NCBI GenBank assembly: GCA_019744815.1
Contig: JAIEUA010000001.1
Span: 416,041 to 480,040 of the forward strand
Reading direction: 5' to 3'
Source of the DNA: Phycisphaerales bacterium
Lineage (GTDB): Bacteria; Planctomycetota; Phycisphaerae; Phycisphaerales; UBA1924
DNA: 64,000 bases
Shown: one piece after another, positions 43,488 to 51,542 of the stretch
Layout: the number at the start of each line of letters is the position of its first letter
Numbering within the stretch: the stretch's first letter is position 1
Position numbers and translations under genes: made by a program
The notes under the pieces: generated by a model
Told to the model about the DNA's origin: nothing
Seen by the model: the letters and a program-made list of their open reading frames with translations, nothing else
Database searches by the model: none

Positions 43488-44981
43488 ATGAGCACTTCCA
43501 AGACCAACTGGCTCGCGTACTGGGTGGTGGCGATCGTCGCGGCGGGCGGGACGGCCGGGGCGTTGCTGCTGCTGCAGAACATCAACCAGCGCAAGACCGA
43601 GGCGAAGCAAACCGCCTTCAAGCTCATCGATGTCTTCGAGACCACTGTCGATCCCAAGCAGTGGGGCAAGAACTTCCCCCGCCAATACGACTCGTACCTG
43701 CGCACCGTCGACATACAGCGCACCCGCTATGGCGGCAGCGAGGCTTTCCAGAAGCTCGACACCGATCCGAACCTTCGCGCCATCTTCGACGGCTACGCCT
43801 TCGCGATTGACTACCGCGAAGAACGCGGCCACGCCTACATGCTGCAGGACCAGCGCGAGACCGAGCGGGTGCACAAGAAGGCCCAGCCCGGCGCCTGCGT
43901 CCAGTGCCACGCCTCCAACACCGTCGCGTATCGCAAGCTCGGCGTCGAGAAGGGCGCCCCCGGCACCATCGAGATGCCGTTCCTGTCGAAGGAAGGCCAG
44001 GCCCAGCTCTTCAAGGGCTTCGAGGAGATGTGCAAGATGAAGTTCGACGACGCCACCAAGCTCGTCGAGCACCCGGTCGCGTGCATCGACTGCCACGACC
44101 CCGACACGATGCACCTGCGCGTCACCCGCCCCGGGTTCCTCAACGGCATCCGGGCCCTCGCGAAGTCCAGCGACCCGGTGCCGCACCTGCCCAGCATCGA
44201 GCGCTGGCGCAAGGGCGACCGCGCCAAGGACTACGACCCCAACGTCGAGGCCACGCGTCAGGAGATGCGCTCCATGGCCTGCGGCCAGTGCCACGTCGAG
44301 TACTACTTCAAGGGCGAGGGCAAGCTCGTCACGTATCCGTGGATGAACGGGCTCAAGGTCGAACAGATCGAGAAGTACTACGACGACTCGGGCTTCAGCG
44401 ACTGGACTCACGCCCGCAGCGGCGCCAAGGTCCTCAAGGCCCAGCACCCCGAGTTTGAGATGTGGAGCCAGGGCATCCACGCCCGCAGCGGCGTGGCGTG
44501 CGCCGATTGCCATATGCCGTACATCCGCGAGGGCGCGATCAAGGTGAGCGACCATCAGACCCGCAGCCCGATGCTGAACATCAGCCGCGCGTGCCAGACG
44601 TGCCATTCGTACAGCGAGGAGGAGATCTCCTCCCGCGTGGCGGCGATCCAGGACCGGACCAAGAAGCTGCTCGACGCCTCCGAGCAGGCGGTGGTGGAGC
44701 TGATCGGGGCGCTCGAGCAAGCCAAGCAGGACGGCATGACCGACGAGCAGCTTGCCTCGCCGCGCAAGTTCCAGCGCGACGCCCAGTGGCGCTGCGACTT
44801 TGTGAACGCCGAGAACTCGATGGGCTTCCACGCCCCGCAGGAAGCGGCCCGCATCCTCGCCGAGTCGATCGACCTCGCACGCCAGGGTCAGATCGAGCTG
44901 CTGAAGATCCAGTCGGGCAAAGCGCCGGTCAAAGCGCCGGGCAACACGCCGGGCAAGCCCTCGGCGAGTGCGATCAAGTAG
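43488..44981 (+). CDS. nrfA: Ammonia-forming cytochrome c nitrite reductase NrfA, CxxCH variant
   Basis: 497 residues; six-electron reduction of nitrite to ammonium in the periplasm, with electrons from NrfH. An N-terminal helix (~8-30) serves as signal anchor. Five heme motifs: CVQCH (137-141), CIDCH (199-203), CGQCH (265-269), CADCH (338-342), CQTCH (369-373). The first, which holds the catalytic heme, is CxxCK in the E. coli enzyme; here the Lys ligand is replaced by His141. The active-site Arg123 (QRETE), Tyr in CHVEYYF (E271-Y272/Y273, also the calcium site) and His331 (GIHARSG) are all kept. The start has AAAGGA upstream, after a polypurine tract. It ends 9 bp from a convergent phosphoesterase gene. 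No assembly genes (for example nrfE-like lyase) are adjacent; a standard c-type system suffices for CxxCH. Confidence 0.95.
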   Translation: MSTSKTNWLAYWVVAIVAAGGTAGALLLLQNINQRKTEAKQTAFKLIDVFETTVDPKQWGKNFPRQYDSYLRTVDIQRTRYGGSEAFQKLDTDPNLRAIFDGYAFAIDYREERGHAYMLQDQRETERVHKKAQPGACVQCHASNTVAYRKLGVEKGAPGTIEMPFLSKEGQAQLFKGFEEMCKMKFDDATKLVEHPVACIDCHDPDTMHLRVTRPGFLNGIRALAKSSDPVPHLPSIERWRKGDRAKDYDPNVEATRQEMRSMACGQCHVEYYFKGEGKLVTYPWMNGLKVEQIEKYYDDSGFSDWTHARSGAKVLKAQHPEFEMWSQGIHARSGVACADCHMPYIREGAIKVSDHQTRSPMLNISRACQTCHSYSEEEISSRVAAIQDRTKKLLDASEQAVVELIGALEQAKQDGMTDEQLASPRKFQRDAQWRCDFVNAENSMGFHAPQEAARILAESIDLARQGQIELLKIQSGKAPVKAPGNTPGKPSASAIK

Positions 44982-44990
44982 CTTCAACCG

Positions 44991-45998
44991 TCAGGCATCG
45001 TCGAAGACCGCATCGGTGGTGAGCCGGGTGACGCCGAGCACGGCTTGCTGCGGCGTGGGAGGATTCGAGAGATCGATCTCGAGACACACGCCGCGGTCGT
45101 GGTCGCTGTTGAGCACCACCGCGTTGGGCGGCACGAGCGCGACGCCGTCGGGTGCTTTCTCGTGCCCCAGGATGAACAGGTTCACGCCCCAGCGTTCGAC
45201 CAGGTCTTCGAGCTGCTCGGCGTCGTACCCGCGGCCCCAGACCATGATGTGAGCCGCGCCGGTGCGGGGCTGATAGTCGTCGGCGGTGAGCTCGCGCCCG
45301 AGCACGCCCGGGTCGAAGCGGCTCATCATCGCCAGCCCCGGGAGCGAGTGCGAGCAGAGGATGTCGATCCCGCGGCCGCCGTCGGGACGGTTGCATTCCA
45401 CCCGCAGCGCGAGCGGCATCGCGAGCACGAACTCCTTGATGGCGTCGAGCACGCCCGCGGCATCGTTGTTGAAGACCGCTTCCAGCCCGGCGTTGAAGGC
45501 TTCGACGACCTTGACGCCGTCTTTGATGATCCCGGCGCCGAAGACCTGGGAGAGCTCGTGGTTGCCGAGCAGGACGTGGACGTGCTCGGGGAACTCGGCC
45601 TTGAGCGAGGCGACACGGGCCAGTGCGCGGTAGGAGTAGTCGACGCCGTTGTAGAGGTTGGGCGGATGAATGATCTCGTGCAGCGTGATGTGGCGGGCGC
45701 GGTCGGTGCCCAGGTGCGCCATCTCGACCAGGCGCTTGAAGTGGTGCGGGTGATCGTGCAGGTCGCCGGTCGCGATGAGGTGGCCCGGGGCGCGGATGAG
45801 ATCAATCGAGCCCCGGCGGCACGACGCGCCGCGGCAGGCGGCGGCCCCGGCGCGGAAGAGCTCGATGACGCTGGAGGCGTCGGAGAGCGAGAGTTGTTGC
45901 AGGGCCCGCGGGGTCATCTGGTGGCTCGGAACCGCCCGAGCGTGCTGCCGCCGTCGGGGAAAGAGAAGATCGGCGATTCGGGGTGAAGGTCCCATCAT
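44991..45998 (-). CDS. Calcineurin-like metallophosphoesterase
   Basis: 335 residues with the binuclear metal-site blocks of metallophosphoesterases: GDLHDHPHHFKRL (GDxH...), LLGNHELSQ (GNHE), CSHSLPG and LILGHE-type FILGHEKAPDG. It likely hydrolyses a phosphoester; protein phosphatase, nucleotidase and nucleotide hydrolase activities all occur in the fold. About 65 residues precede the first motif; the first ATG is at 45998, and a shorter form from the ATG at 45920 (MTPRALQQLS) is possible, neither with a good ribosome site. It converges on nrfA with a 9-bp gap and is not obviously linked to it in function. Confidence 0.88.
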   Translation of the reverse strand: MMGPSPRIADLLFPRRRQHARAVPSHQMTPRALQQLSLSDASSVIELFRAGAAACRGASCRRGSIDLIRAPGHLIATGDLHDHPHHFKRLVEMAHLGTDRARHITLHEIIHPPNLYNGVDYSYRALARVASLKAEFPEHVHVLLGNHELSQVFGAGIIKDGVKVVEAFNAGLEAVFNNDAAGVLDAIKEFVLAMPLALRVECNRPDGGRGIDILCSHSLPGLAMMSRFDPGVLGRELTADDYQPRTGAAHIMVWGRGYDAEQLEDLVERWGVNLFILGHEKAPDGVALVPPNAVVLNSDHDRGVCLEIDLSNPPTPQQAVLGVTRLTTDAVFDDA

Positions 45999-46094
45999 CT
46001 TCGCCCGCCGTGGCGGGCGAGATCGGGTGATTTTGGGATTGGTACGGCGTGATTTTCCTCAAACCGACGACGGAAGCGGCGGGATGCCACATCT

Positions 46095-46619
46095 TTGCTG
46101 AGCGTGACGCTCTCTCGCTCCATCCTGATCGCGCTGGCCGCCGCGGGGCTCGGCCTGGCGGTCGCCGCGCGGCCGGCCCGTGGTGAAGCGAGCGACGCCG
46201 CGGTCGTGATCGGGTGGGTCCGATGGGCTCACGAGTTGTCGAAGATCGGCCACGACGCCGCCCGCGTGCTGACGCGGCTGCTCACGAGCGCCCGCGAGAC
46301 GGCGGATGCGGTGTCGACTTTGCTCGCGTCGGCGGATAGCGGTGCGGCGCCGGAGGCGAGCGTCTGCCCGGAGCCGGATCCGTTCGTCGGTGTGCGGCTG
46401 GCGGATCTTCCCGCGCGTGCGGACACGATGGACTTCGCCCCTTTGCCGCCGAACGCGACCCTCTGGCGGGTCTCCGCTCGGTGCGCGGCGGTCCAGCAAG
46501 ACGCGTGGCGCGAGGCCTCGACCCTGCGGGCAGAGATTCTCTTGAATCAAGAGATGCTGTCACACGATGCGGCACGCCTGTCGCGCGAAGCGCGGCGGCT
46601 CGTGCGTGTCCAGATGTGA
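46095..46619 (+). CDS. Small secreted protein of unknown function
   Basis: 174 residues beginning at a TTG at 46095; the first nine codons after it include GTG and CTG alternatives. A signal peptide is clear (LSRSILIALAAAGLGLAVAARPARG). The mature part is helical: TRLLTSARETADAVSTLLAS, a Pro-rich centre (CPEPDPFVGVRLADLP), and a C-terminal amphipathic helix (AEILLNQEMLSHDAARLSRE) with two Cys in total. No family was recognised. It converges on the FKBP gene with an 11-bp gap. The coding call rests on the leader, the codon pattern and the close fit between its neighbours. Confidence 0.6.
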   Translation: MLSVTLSRSILIALAAAGLGLAVAARPARGEASDAAVVIGWVRWAHELSKIGHDAARVLTRLLTSARETADAVSTLLASADSGAAPEASVCPEPDPFVGVRLADLPARADTMDFAPLPPNATLWRVSARCAAVQQDAWREASTLRAEILLNQEMLSHDAARLSREARRLVRVQM

Positions 46620-46630
46620 GCGTCCGGGGC

Positions 46631-47419
46631 CTACTTGTTCGGCTCGACCACGCCGATGAGCTCGATGATGAAGACCAGGTCGGCCTTGGCGGGGATCACG
46701 GGCGGGCGGCCGTTCTCGCCGTAGGCCTGGGGATAGGGAATGGTCAGGCGACGGATACCACCGGGCTTCATGCCGGGGACGCCCTGCTGCCAGCCCTTGA
46801 TGAGGCGGTTGAGGGGGAAGGTCGCGGGCTGCTTGCCGCGGGTGGAGTCGAACATGGTGCCGCCGTCTTTAAGCGTGCCGTGGTAGTTGATGGTGACGGT
46901 GGCGCCGGGCTTGCACTCGCTGCCCTCGCCGAGCTTGAGGTCTTCGACGATGACGCCGCTGTCGAGCTTCTTGGTGGCGAGGGGCTCGGCCTTGTCGCAG
47001 TTGAGGAAGGTGACGACGGGCTTGGGCTCTTCCTTCTTGGCCTCATCCTTCTTGGTCTCGTCCTTCTTGGCCTCTTCCTTCTTGGCTTCGTCCTTCTTCG
47101 CCTCTTCCTTCTTCGTCTCGTCCTTCTTGGCGACCTGCGGTGCGGGCTCGGTCTTCGTCTCCGCGGGTTTGGCCTCCGCGGGCTTGGCCTCGGCCGGCTT
47201 GGTTTCTGCGACCTTGGTCTCAGCGGGCTTCGTCTCAGCGGGCTTGTTTTCAGCGGGCTTTGTCTCGGCGGGCTTGGTCTCGGGCGCTGCTGCCGCGGGC
47301 TTGGCGGCGGTTTCAGCGGCGGGCTCGGTGGCGGCGGGCTTGGACTTGCAGGCCGTCAGCGAGAGCATCGCGGCCATGGAAACGAACACGCCGAGCAGGA
47401 TCAAGGAGTTGCGCTTCAT
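46631..47419 (-). CDS. FKBP-type peptidyl-prolyl isomerase lipoprotein with long charged linker
   Basis: 262 residues. The lipobox LTAC (Cys24) ends the signal peptide, so the protein should be lipid-anchored. Residues ~25-95 are a Pro/Ala/Glu/Thr/Lys linker of repeated PAETK units, followed by ~100-135 with repeated KKDEAKKEEA units, a highly charged probable single helix. The FKBP domain occupies the last ~120 residues: GATVTINYHGTLKDGGTMFDS, FPLNRLIKGWQQGVPGMKPG, RRLTIPYPQAYGENGRPPVIP, DLVFIIELIGV, with the usual FK506-pocket Tyr, Asp, Phe and Trp present. It should catalyse prolyl isomerisation in protein folding outside the inner membrane. The linker may span a periplasmic distance, but that is inference. 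Confidence 0.92.
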   Translation of the reverse strand: MKRNSLILLGVFVSMAAMLSLTACKSKPAATEPAAETAAKPAAAAPETKPAETKPAENKPAETKPAETKVAETKPAEAKPAEAKPAETKTEPAPQVAKKDETKKEEAKKDEAKKEEAKKDETKKDEAKKEEPKPVVTFLNCDKAEPLATKKLDSGVIVEDLKLGEGSECKPGATVTINYHGTLKDGGTMFDSTRGKQPATFPLNRLIKGWQQGVPGMKPGGIRRLTIPYPQAYGENGRPPVIPAKADLVFIIELIGVVEPNK

Positions 47420-47603
47420 GCCACGATGCTAGCAGATTCTCGGACACGGTCCATGTTCTGGGACGCTGGGGCGGCGGTGCGGGCGGCACGGGTGTCCCGA
47501 TCGTTCTCCCGGGCCGGAGCCGGGCGCGATCGGGCGACTGGGGCTGACGTGGGTTTCGTGGGCGTCCGACAACAGGTGTTGTGCGCTAGCCCGGAGAGGT
47601 ACC

Positions 47604-48110
47604 ATGAGCCGCCTTGTCAATTTCATCGCGATCCTCACACTGCTGGTCGGCATGGCCGTCGTCGGCGGTTGGCGGTATCGCATGTATCAGACCTCGGCGA
47701 GCGCCGACGCTCTGCAGCGCGAGCTGGTCCGGCTCAAGCGCGAGATCGATCGTCGTGCGGCGATGGTCGAGACCGACAAGAACGAGGCGGGCTGGCCCAA
47801 GACAGTGGACCCGATGTGGTTCGACGGAAATCCGCCTCGCAACCGGTGGGTCACGAGCGAGCGCCCCTGGGTGGAGCTGGCCAACGGCGATCAGGTGCAC
47901 CTGCTTGACCCGATCGTGCGTGCGGTGGACACCAAGGTCGGGCCGGATCTGGGCGAGTTCTGGTACAACCCGAGCAACGGCGAGGTGCGGGCGCGGGTGC
48001 CGCTGGGCGCGAGCGACCGTGAGACGCTGTCGCTGTACAACAAGGTGAACGCGACCAACCTGGAGTCGCTGTTCGAGTCGCCGGCGTGGCGGCACGCGAA
48101 CGCGCAGTGA
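47604..48110 (+). CDS. Single-pass membrane protein of unknown function
   Basis: 168 residues; the ATG at 47604 follows GGAGAGGT. One N-terminal membrane helix (~4-22, LVNFIAILTLLVGMAVVGGW), then a short coiled-coil-like stretch (SADALQRELVRLKREIDRR), then a soluble part with WPKTVDPMWFDGNPPRN, WVELANGDQVHLLDP and FWYNPSNGEVRARVP. The last phrases resemble the fold of pilin-like or DUF-type periplasmic domains, and the overall plan (basic start, helix, coiled coil, beta domain) is like a type II pseudopilin without a prepilin site. No family was recognised with confidence. It stands alone, divergent from the FKBP gene. Confidence 0.75.
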   Translation: MSRLVNFIAILTLLVGMAVVGGWRYRMYQTSASADALQRELVRLKREIDRRAAMVETDKNEAGWPKTVDPMWFDGNPPRNRWVTSERPWVELANGDQVHLLDPIVRAVDTKVGPDLGEFWYNPSNGEVRARVPLGASDRETLSLYNKVNATNLESLFESPAWRHANAQ

Positions 48111-48263
48111 CTCTCACGTCGTGACCATCAAGCAGCTCGCATCAGCCGGTGAGCATCGTGGTGTTGACGCGCGAGCACGACGCGCGGCGTGTCGATGCGC
48201 GTGAGCCGAGCGCGGATCGGGTCTTCGATGCGCGGAAGTCGCGCGCGGATTGTGGATAACTTC

Positions 48264-48296
48264 GCTCTCTTGAAATTTTGACTTGCACTCTCAAGA
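48264..48296. promoter_or_regulatory. Inverted repeat upstream of the mini-protein gene
   Basis: Perfect 8-bp arms TCTCTTGA (48264-48271) and TCAAGAGA (48289-48296) are separated by 17 bp that contain TTGACT (48276-48281), a plausible -35 box. A matching -10 box is not clear. The position, about 100 bp before the mini-protein start, fits an operator; the binding protein is unknown. Confidence 0.35.
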
Positions 48297-48399
48297 GAAA
48301 GATGTCACACTTCCGATAACAGGCAGGTGCGTCGCGCGCGAGTGTGTCGCGTGCTCGCGCGGGAAACAACGCACACAACTGCTTGAGGAGATCTCTCTC

Positions 48400-48453
48400 A
48401 TGGCAAAGAAGAAAGCCAAGAAGAAGGCCAAGAAGAAATCCAAGAAGCGCTAA
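48400..48453 (+). CDS. 17-residue lysine/arginine-rich mini-protein
   Basis: ATG GCA AAG AAG... to TAA encodes MAKKKAKKKAKKKSKKR: thirteen of seventeen residues are Lys or Arg, arranged as KKKAKKKA-like repeats similar to the basic tails of histone H1-like and ribosome-associated proteins. TGAGGAG lies 9 bp upstream and is one of the strongest ribosome sites in the window, which argues for real translation. The gap before it (48111-48399) is free of other genes, and a multi-hairpin segment with a strong terminator follows. Possible roles are nucleic-acid binding, ribosome stalling as a leader peptide, or an antimicrobial-like peptide; none can be chosen from sequence. It could also be a short leader for the RNA that follows. 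Confidence 0.55.
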   Translation: MAKKKAKKKAKKKSKKR

Positions 48454-48674
48454 CCGCGCTTCGGGACCAGATACTCCCGGGCGGAAGGATGTCGGGAGGC
48501 TCGCAGCGGTCCCAACTCAAGCTGCGAGCATGCTTCCCTTCCGCAGTCGCCGATGCGAGTTCTCGCACGGCATCCAACCACGAGGCGGCGTTTGCCGCTT
48601 CGTCCGACACGGATCACGAATGTCTCACAACGCGACCGACACGGGGCAGCGAAAGCCGCCCCGTGTTTCTTTTT
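48454..48674 (+). ncRNA. Structured RNA segment or 3' UTR following the mini-protein
   Basis: Five successive hairpins can be drawn by eye: CGGGA/TCCCG (48462-48479); a two-storey stem with GCGGAAGG/CCTTCCGC (48481-48488 with 48537-48544) enclosing GCTCGCAGC/GCTGCGAGC (48499-48507 with 48521-48529); TGCGA/TCGCA (48554-48567); GCGGC/GCCGC with a GTTT loop (48585-48598); and the terminator. No open reading frame with a ribosome site covers it. It resembles no RNA family I know. It could be a stable 3' UTR, an sRNA processed from the mini-protein mRNA, or a cis element. Confidence 0.4.
48639..48674 (+). terminator. Rho-independent terminator after the mini-protein transcript
   Basis: Perfect 9-bp stem ACACGGGGC / GCCCCGTGT with a 10-nt loop, directly followed by TTTCTTTTT. 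Confidence 0.85.
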
Positions 48675-48870
48675 GGGAGGCCCTTCCTGGGCCTGATTTC
48701 GCGGTGTTTTCGTCCACATGTTCGGAAAATGATCGGATTCGCAAGGCGCGATCCTGTATCCAATAGAGACTCGCGCGGCGCGGGGGCGACGGGTGATGCC
48801 CGCGCGGCCGGTCCGCCGGCATCGTTTCACCGGCTTGCAAGCGGCGGCCCGCCTTGGGAGACTCGACCCC

Positions 48871-49488
48871 GTGTTCTCATCGCGACCTCATCCTCCGCTC
48901 GACGCGCTGCACTTCCTTCGAAGGCACGTCTCCGGCGTGCTCATCGCCGACGACGCCATCTACCCGCGGCGGTTCGTGCTCGACCCTTCCAGCGGCCTGC
49001 CCATCGTCGCGCTGCCCTTGGGGGTCGAGGGGGCGGAGTCGATCGTGCTGCATGTTCCCGACGAGGGTGATCCCTCGCTTCAACTGCTCGCCGAGCTGCG
49101 CTGGCTCGATCCGCACGCCTCGTCCGATGGCTCGGCGGCGGATCGCTTTCTGATCTACCACGGCAAGGGCGAAGACTCGCGGCTCGCCGCGTTGAACATC
49201 GTGGACGCGAAGTGGACCATGGGCGTGGCCCTGGTGGAAGACGTGGTGGTGCCCAACCCGGTCGCGGGCGATGAGCCCCGGCTGTGCAAGCGGCTCAACG
49301 CCGACCGCGCCCGCCTCGCCGCGCTCGTGCTCGAGCACGCCGGGCGCGACGTGGCCGAGCCTCTAGCGGTTGGAGTCGACCCCGACGGCATCGACGTCCG
49401 CACCCGCACCGGGCTGGTGCGGGTCGAGTTCGTCGAGCGAGCAACGCCCGCGGCGGTGCGGGCAACGATCGAGGCATGGACCTCGTGA
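48871..49488 (+). CDS. Conserved protein, possibly PNPOx-like with DUF2470-like C-terminus
   Basis: 205 residues from a GTG at 48871 with GGGAG upstream; the frame stays open to 48793, but that stretch has no ribosome site. The N-terminus (LDALHFLRRHVSGVLIADD) and central strands (LPIVALPLGVEGAESIVLHVP, DRFLIYHGKGEDSRLAALNI) fit a split-barrel flavin/heme-binding (PNPOx-like) domain, and the end (VDPDGIDVRTRTGLVRVEF followed by a helix) resembles DUF2470, often fused to such domains in heme-related proteins. The match is by eye and weak. It overlaps the next gene by 13 bp, so the two are probably in one operon. Confidence 0.65.
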   Translation: MFSSRPHPPLDALHFLRRHVSGVLIADDAIYPRRFVLDPSSGLPIVALPLGVEGAESIVLHVPDEGDPSLQLLAELRWLDPHASSDGSAADRFLIYHGKGEDSRLAALNIVDAKWTMGVALVEDVVVPNPVAGDEPRLCKRLNADRARLAALVLEHAGRDVAEPLAVGVDPDGIDVRTRTGLVRVEFVERATPAAVRATIEAWTS

Positions 49489-50813
49489 GCTCTTCCACCC
49501 CGCCTTTCACCCGCCCAAAGCACCCGATCACCGAGGCGCACGGCCACCTGCCTTGGCTCGGGAAGGCGTTGTCGATGCTGTCCCTTGAGGGCTGCTCGAG
49601 CGTCGGTGAGGCGATCGAACGGATCGCGGCCCGTGCGGACGCGATGCGCGCGAGCCCGCCCGGCGCCTGGCTGCAGGCCCACTCGGCACGCTACGAAGGC
49701 TGGGCCGAGCGGCGTTGGATGACGCTGGAAGAGCTGGACCGGGTGACGGGTTCCAGGCCCACGCTCATCATGTCCTTCGACCACCACGCGGTCTTTGCCA
49801 ACAGCGCGGCACTGGCGGCCGCCAAGATCTCACGGTCCACTCCCGATCCCGTCGGCGGCGTGATCGAGCGGCTCTCCAGTGGCCCGCGCGCGGGCGAGCC
49901 CTCAGGTCTGCTGCTGGAGTCCGCGGCATTCGGAACGTGGGCGGCGGCGCCCGAGCCCGAGGACTCGGTGCGCGACGAGCAGGTCGCGAGCGCGCTGCAC
50001 CATCTCGCTTCGATGGGCTTTGTTGAGATGCACGACCTGGCCAGTCCGCTGTGGCTGGGCCCGTTGCTGGCCCGCCTGGAACGAGAAGGCCGTCTCCCGC
50101 TCCGGGTTGGTTTGTATTCGCTGGTCGAGGAGATCGAAGCGGCGGCGGCCTCGCGGGTGACGTGGGAATCGGCTCGGGTGCGTCTCTTGGGCGGGAAGAT
50201 CTTCACCGACGGCACGCTCAACAGCCGCACCGCGTGGGTGCTGGAGCCCTATGCCGAGTCGCCGCCCGATCTGCGCCATGGCAAGCCGCTGATGACCCCG
50301 CGCCAGATCGCCGACGCGGCGGAGCGATGCCTGCGATTGAATCTGGGCCTCGCCATGCACGCCATCGGCGACGGCGCGGTGCGAGCGTGTCTCGATGGAA
50401 TCTCCGAGATCGCTCCGTCTCTTCGCCGCTCGGTCGCTCAGTCTGTTCCCCTCCGCATCGAGCACGCGGAGCTGATCGACGCTGCGGATGTGCCGCGCTT
50501 TGCGGAACTGGGTGTGGTCGCGAGCGTGCAGCCCTGCCATCTGTTGGTGGACATCGAGGCCCTGCACCGGGCGGTGCCGGGGCGGCTGGACCGGGTGATG
50601 CCGTGGAAGAGCCTGATCGAGTCGGGCTTGGTGCCGGGCAAGACCTTGCTCTTCGGCAGCGATGTCCCGATTGTCCGGGCGGACCCGGAGGATTCGATCC
50701 AGGCCGCGGTCCTGCGCCGGCGGGTGGGGAGCGGGGAGCGTGAATCGATCAACCCCCGCGAGGCGATCGACGAAGAAACGGCGTGGCGGTGTTTCGGCGC
50801 GGGTCTGGTCTGA
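49476..50813 (+). CDS. Amidohydrolase family 3 (YtcJ-like) protein
   Basis: 445 residues; the ATG at 49476 overlaps the upstream gene by 13 bp. The TIM-barrel metal-dependent hydrolase pattern is present: EAHGHLPWLG (for the usual DxHxH), TLIMSFDHHAVFANSAAL, GGKIFTDGTLNSRTAWV (metal-binding Lys/Asp region of family 3), LAMHAIGDGAVRACLD, LRIEHAELI and FGSDVPIVRADP. It is shorter than the usual ~530-550 because the N-terminal composite beta domain is largely missing, and the first metal motif is degenerate (AHGH with Glu before it), so activity is uncertain. Substrates in this family are mostly N-acyl or cyclic amides; none can be assigned. Confidence 0.85.
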   Translation: MDLVSSSTPPFTRPKHPITEAHGHLPWLGKALSMLSLEGCSSVGEAIERIAARADAMRASPPGAWLQAHSARYEGWAERRWMTLEELDRVTGSRPTLIMSFDHHAVFANSAALAAAKISRSTPDPVGGVIERLSSGPRAGEPSGLLLESAAFGTWAAAPEPEDSVRDEQVASALHHLASMGFVEMHDLASPLWLGPLLARLEREGRLPLRVGLYSLVEEIEAAAASRVTWESARVRLLGGKIFTDGTLNSRTAWVLEPYAESPPDLRHGKPLMTPRQIADAAERCLRLNLGLAMHAIGDGAVRACLDGISEIAPSLRRSVAQSVPLRIEHAELIDAADVPRFAELGVVASVQPCHLLVDIEALHRAVPGRLDRVMPWKSLIESGLVPGKTLLFGSDVPIVRADPEDSIQAAVLRRRVGSGERESINPREAIDEETAWRCFGAGLV

Positions 50814-50920
50814 ACCGATGGTTCGGATGAGGGTGATGGGGAGGTGGGGGAGAGGTGGTGGTGGGGGTGCTGGCGACCTGAAACTACGCCGCTGCGGGGC
50901 ACTTTCCCGATGACGCAGCC

Positions 50921-51406
50921 ATGAACTACGCCTTGCTTCTGCTTGCCGCCGCCCTGGCCGGCGCGGTCCTTCCGATTCAGGCCGCGTGCAACGCCAAGAT
51001 GGGCACGCACCTGCAGCAGCCCATGCAGGCCACGGTGTACAGCTTTCTGATCGGCCTGGTGGCGCTCTTGCTGATCGCGCTGGCGATGCGTCAGCCCGCG
51101 CCGGCACCGGCCAAGCTGCTCGGAGCACCCTGGTGGGCCCATGTCGCGGGGATGCTCGGTGCGGTCTACGTCGTCAGCTCGATCATCCTGACCCCCAAGC
51201 TGGGCGTCGTCGCGCTCACCGGCGCGGTGCTCGCGGGGCAGATGGTGATCGCGGTCATCCTGGACCACTTCGGCTGGCTCGGCCTCCGCCAGAACCCCGT
51301 CACCCCGTTGAAGGGGTTGGGCATCGCGTTCCTGATCGCGGGCGTCCTGCTCATCCGAGGCTCGGCGGCCCCAGCGCCGACCGACACGCCCGCGACCGTT
51401 CGCTGA
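50921..51406 (+). CDS. DMT-superfamily YdcZ-type (DUF606) membrane protein
   Basis: 161 residues with five hydrophobic helices (about residues 4-22, 40-57, 72-92, 94-112, 130-146). PIQAACNAKMGTHLQQPMQATVYSFLIG is the signature start of the YdcZ/DUF606 family, split here by membrane helix 2, and GVVALTGAVLAGQMVIAVILDH, GWLGL and GIAFLIAGVLLI complete the usual order. These proteins are half-size relatives of drug/metabolite transporters and probably work as dimers; substrates are unknown. It stands between the amidohydrolase gene (107 bp away, across a G-rich tract) and an inverted repeat, probably as a single gene. Confidence 0.88.
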   Translation: MNYALLLLAAALAGAVLPIQAACNAKMGTHLQQPMQATVYSFLIGLVALLLIALAMRQPAPAPAKLLGAPWWAHVAGMLGAVYVVSSIILTPKLGVVALTGAVLAGQMVIAVILDHFGWLGLRQNPVTPLKGLGIAFLIAGVLLIRGSAAPAPTDTPATVR

Positions 51407-51419
51407 ACACGCATCCCCC

Positions 51420-51494
51420 ACGAGCCCCGAGCGTCAGCGAGTGGGTTGCCTTGAACAGGCTTCGGAGACCCGCTCGCTCACGCTCGGGGCTCGT
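51420..51494. repeat. Inverted repeat, 27-bp arms
   Basis: 51420-51446 and 51468-51494 are inverted copies with two mismatches (core GAGCCCCGAGCGT and its complement). It lies between the YdcZ-type gene and the GDSL esterase. It could form a hairpin at the end of the first transcript. Confidence 0.85.
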
Positions 51495-51542
51495 CAAGGC
51501 GCGACGGCACCGAAGACGTCGATACATCGAGTAAACTCCGGC

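Larger units (their letters stand above)
48454..48870. other. Gap between mini-protein and 48871 gene
   Basis: The first half is the hairpin-rich segment and terminator described separately. From 48675 to 48870 I see only the GGGAG ribosome site at 48856-48860; no other gene, repeat or promoter was recognised. Confidence 0.5.

Noticed and set aside
46481..47908. Plus-strand frame of 475 codons with Gly/Leu-rich repeats
   Set aside because: It is the complement of the FKBP protein's repeated charged linker and overlaps three better-supported genes.
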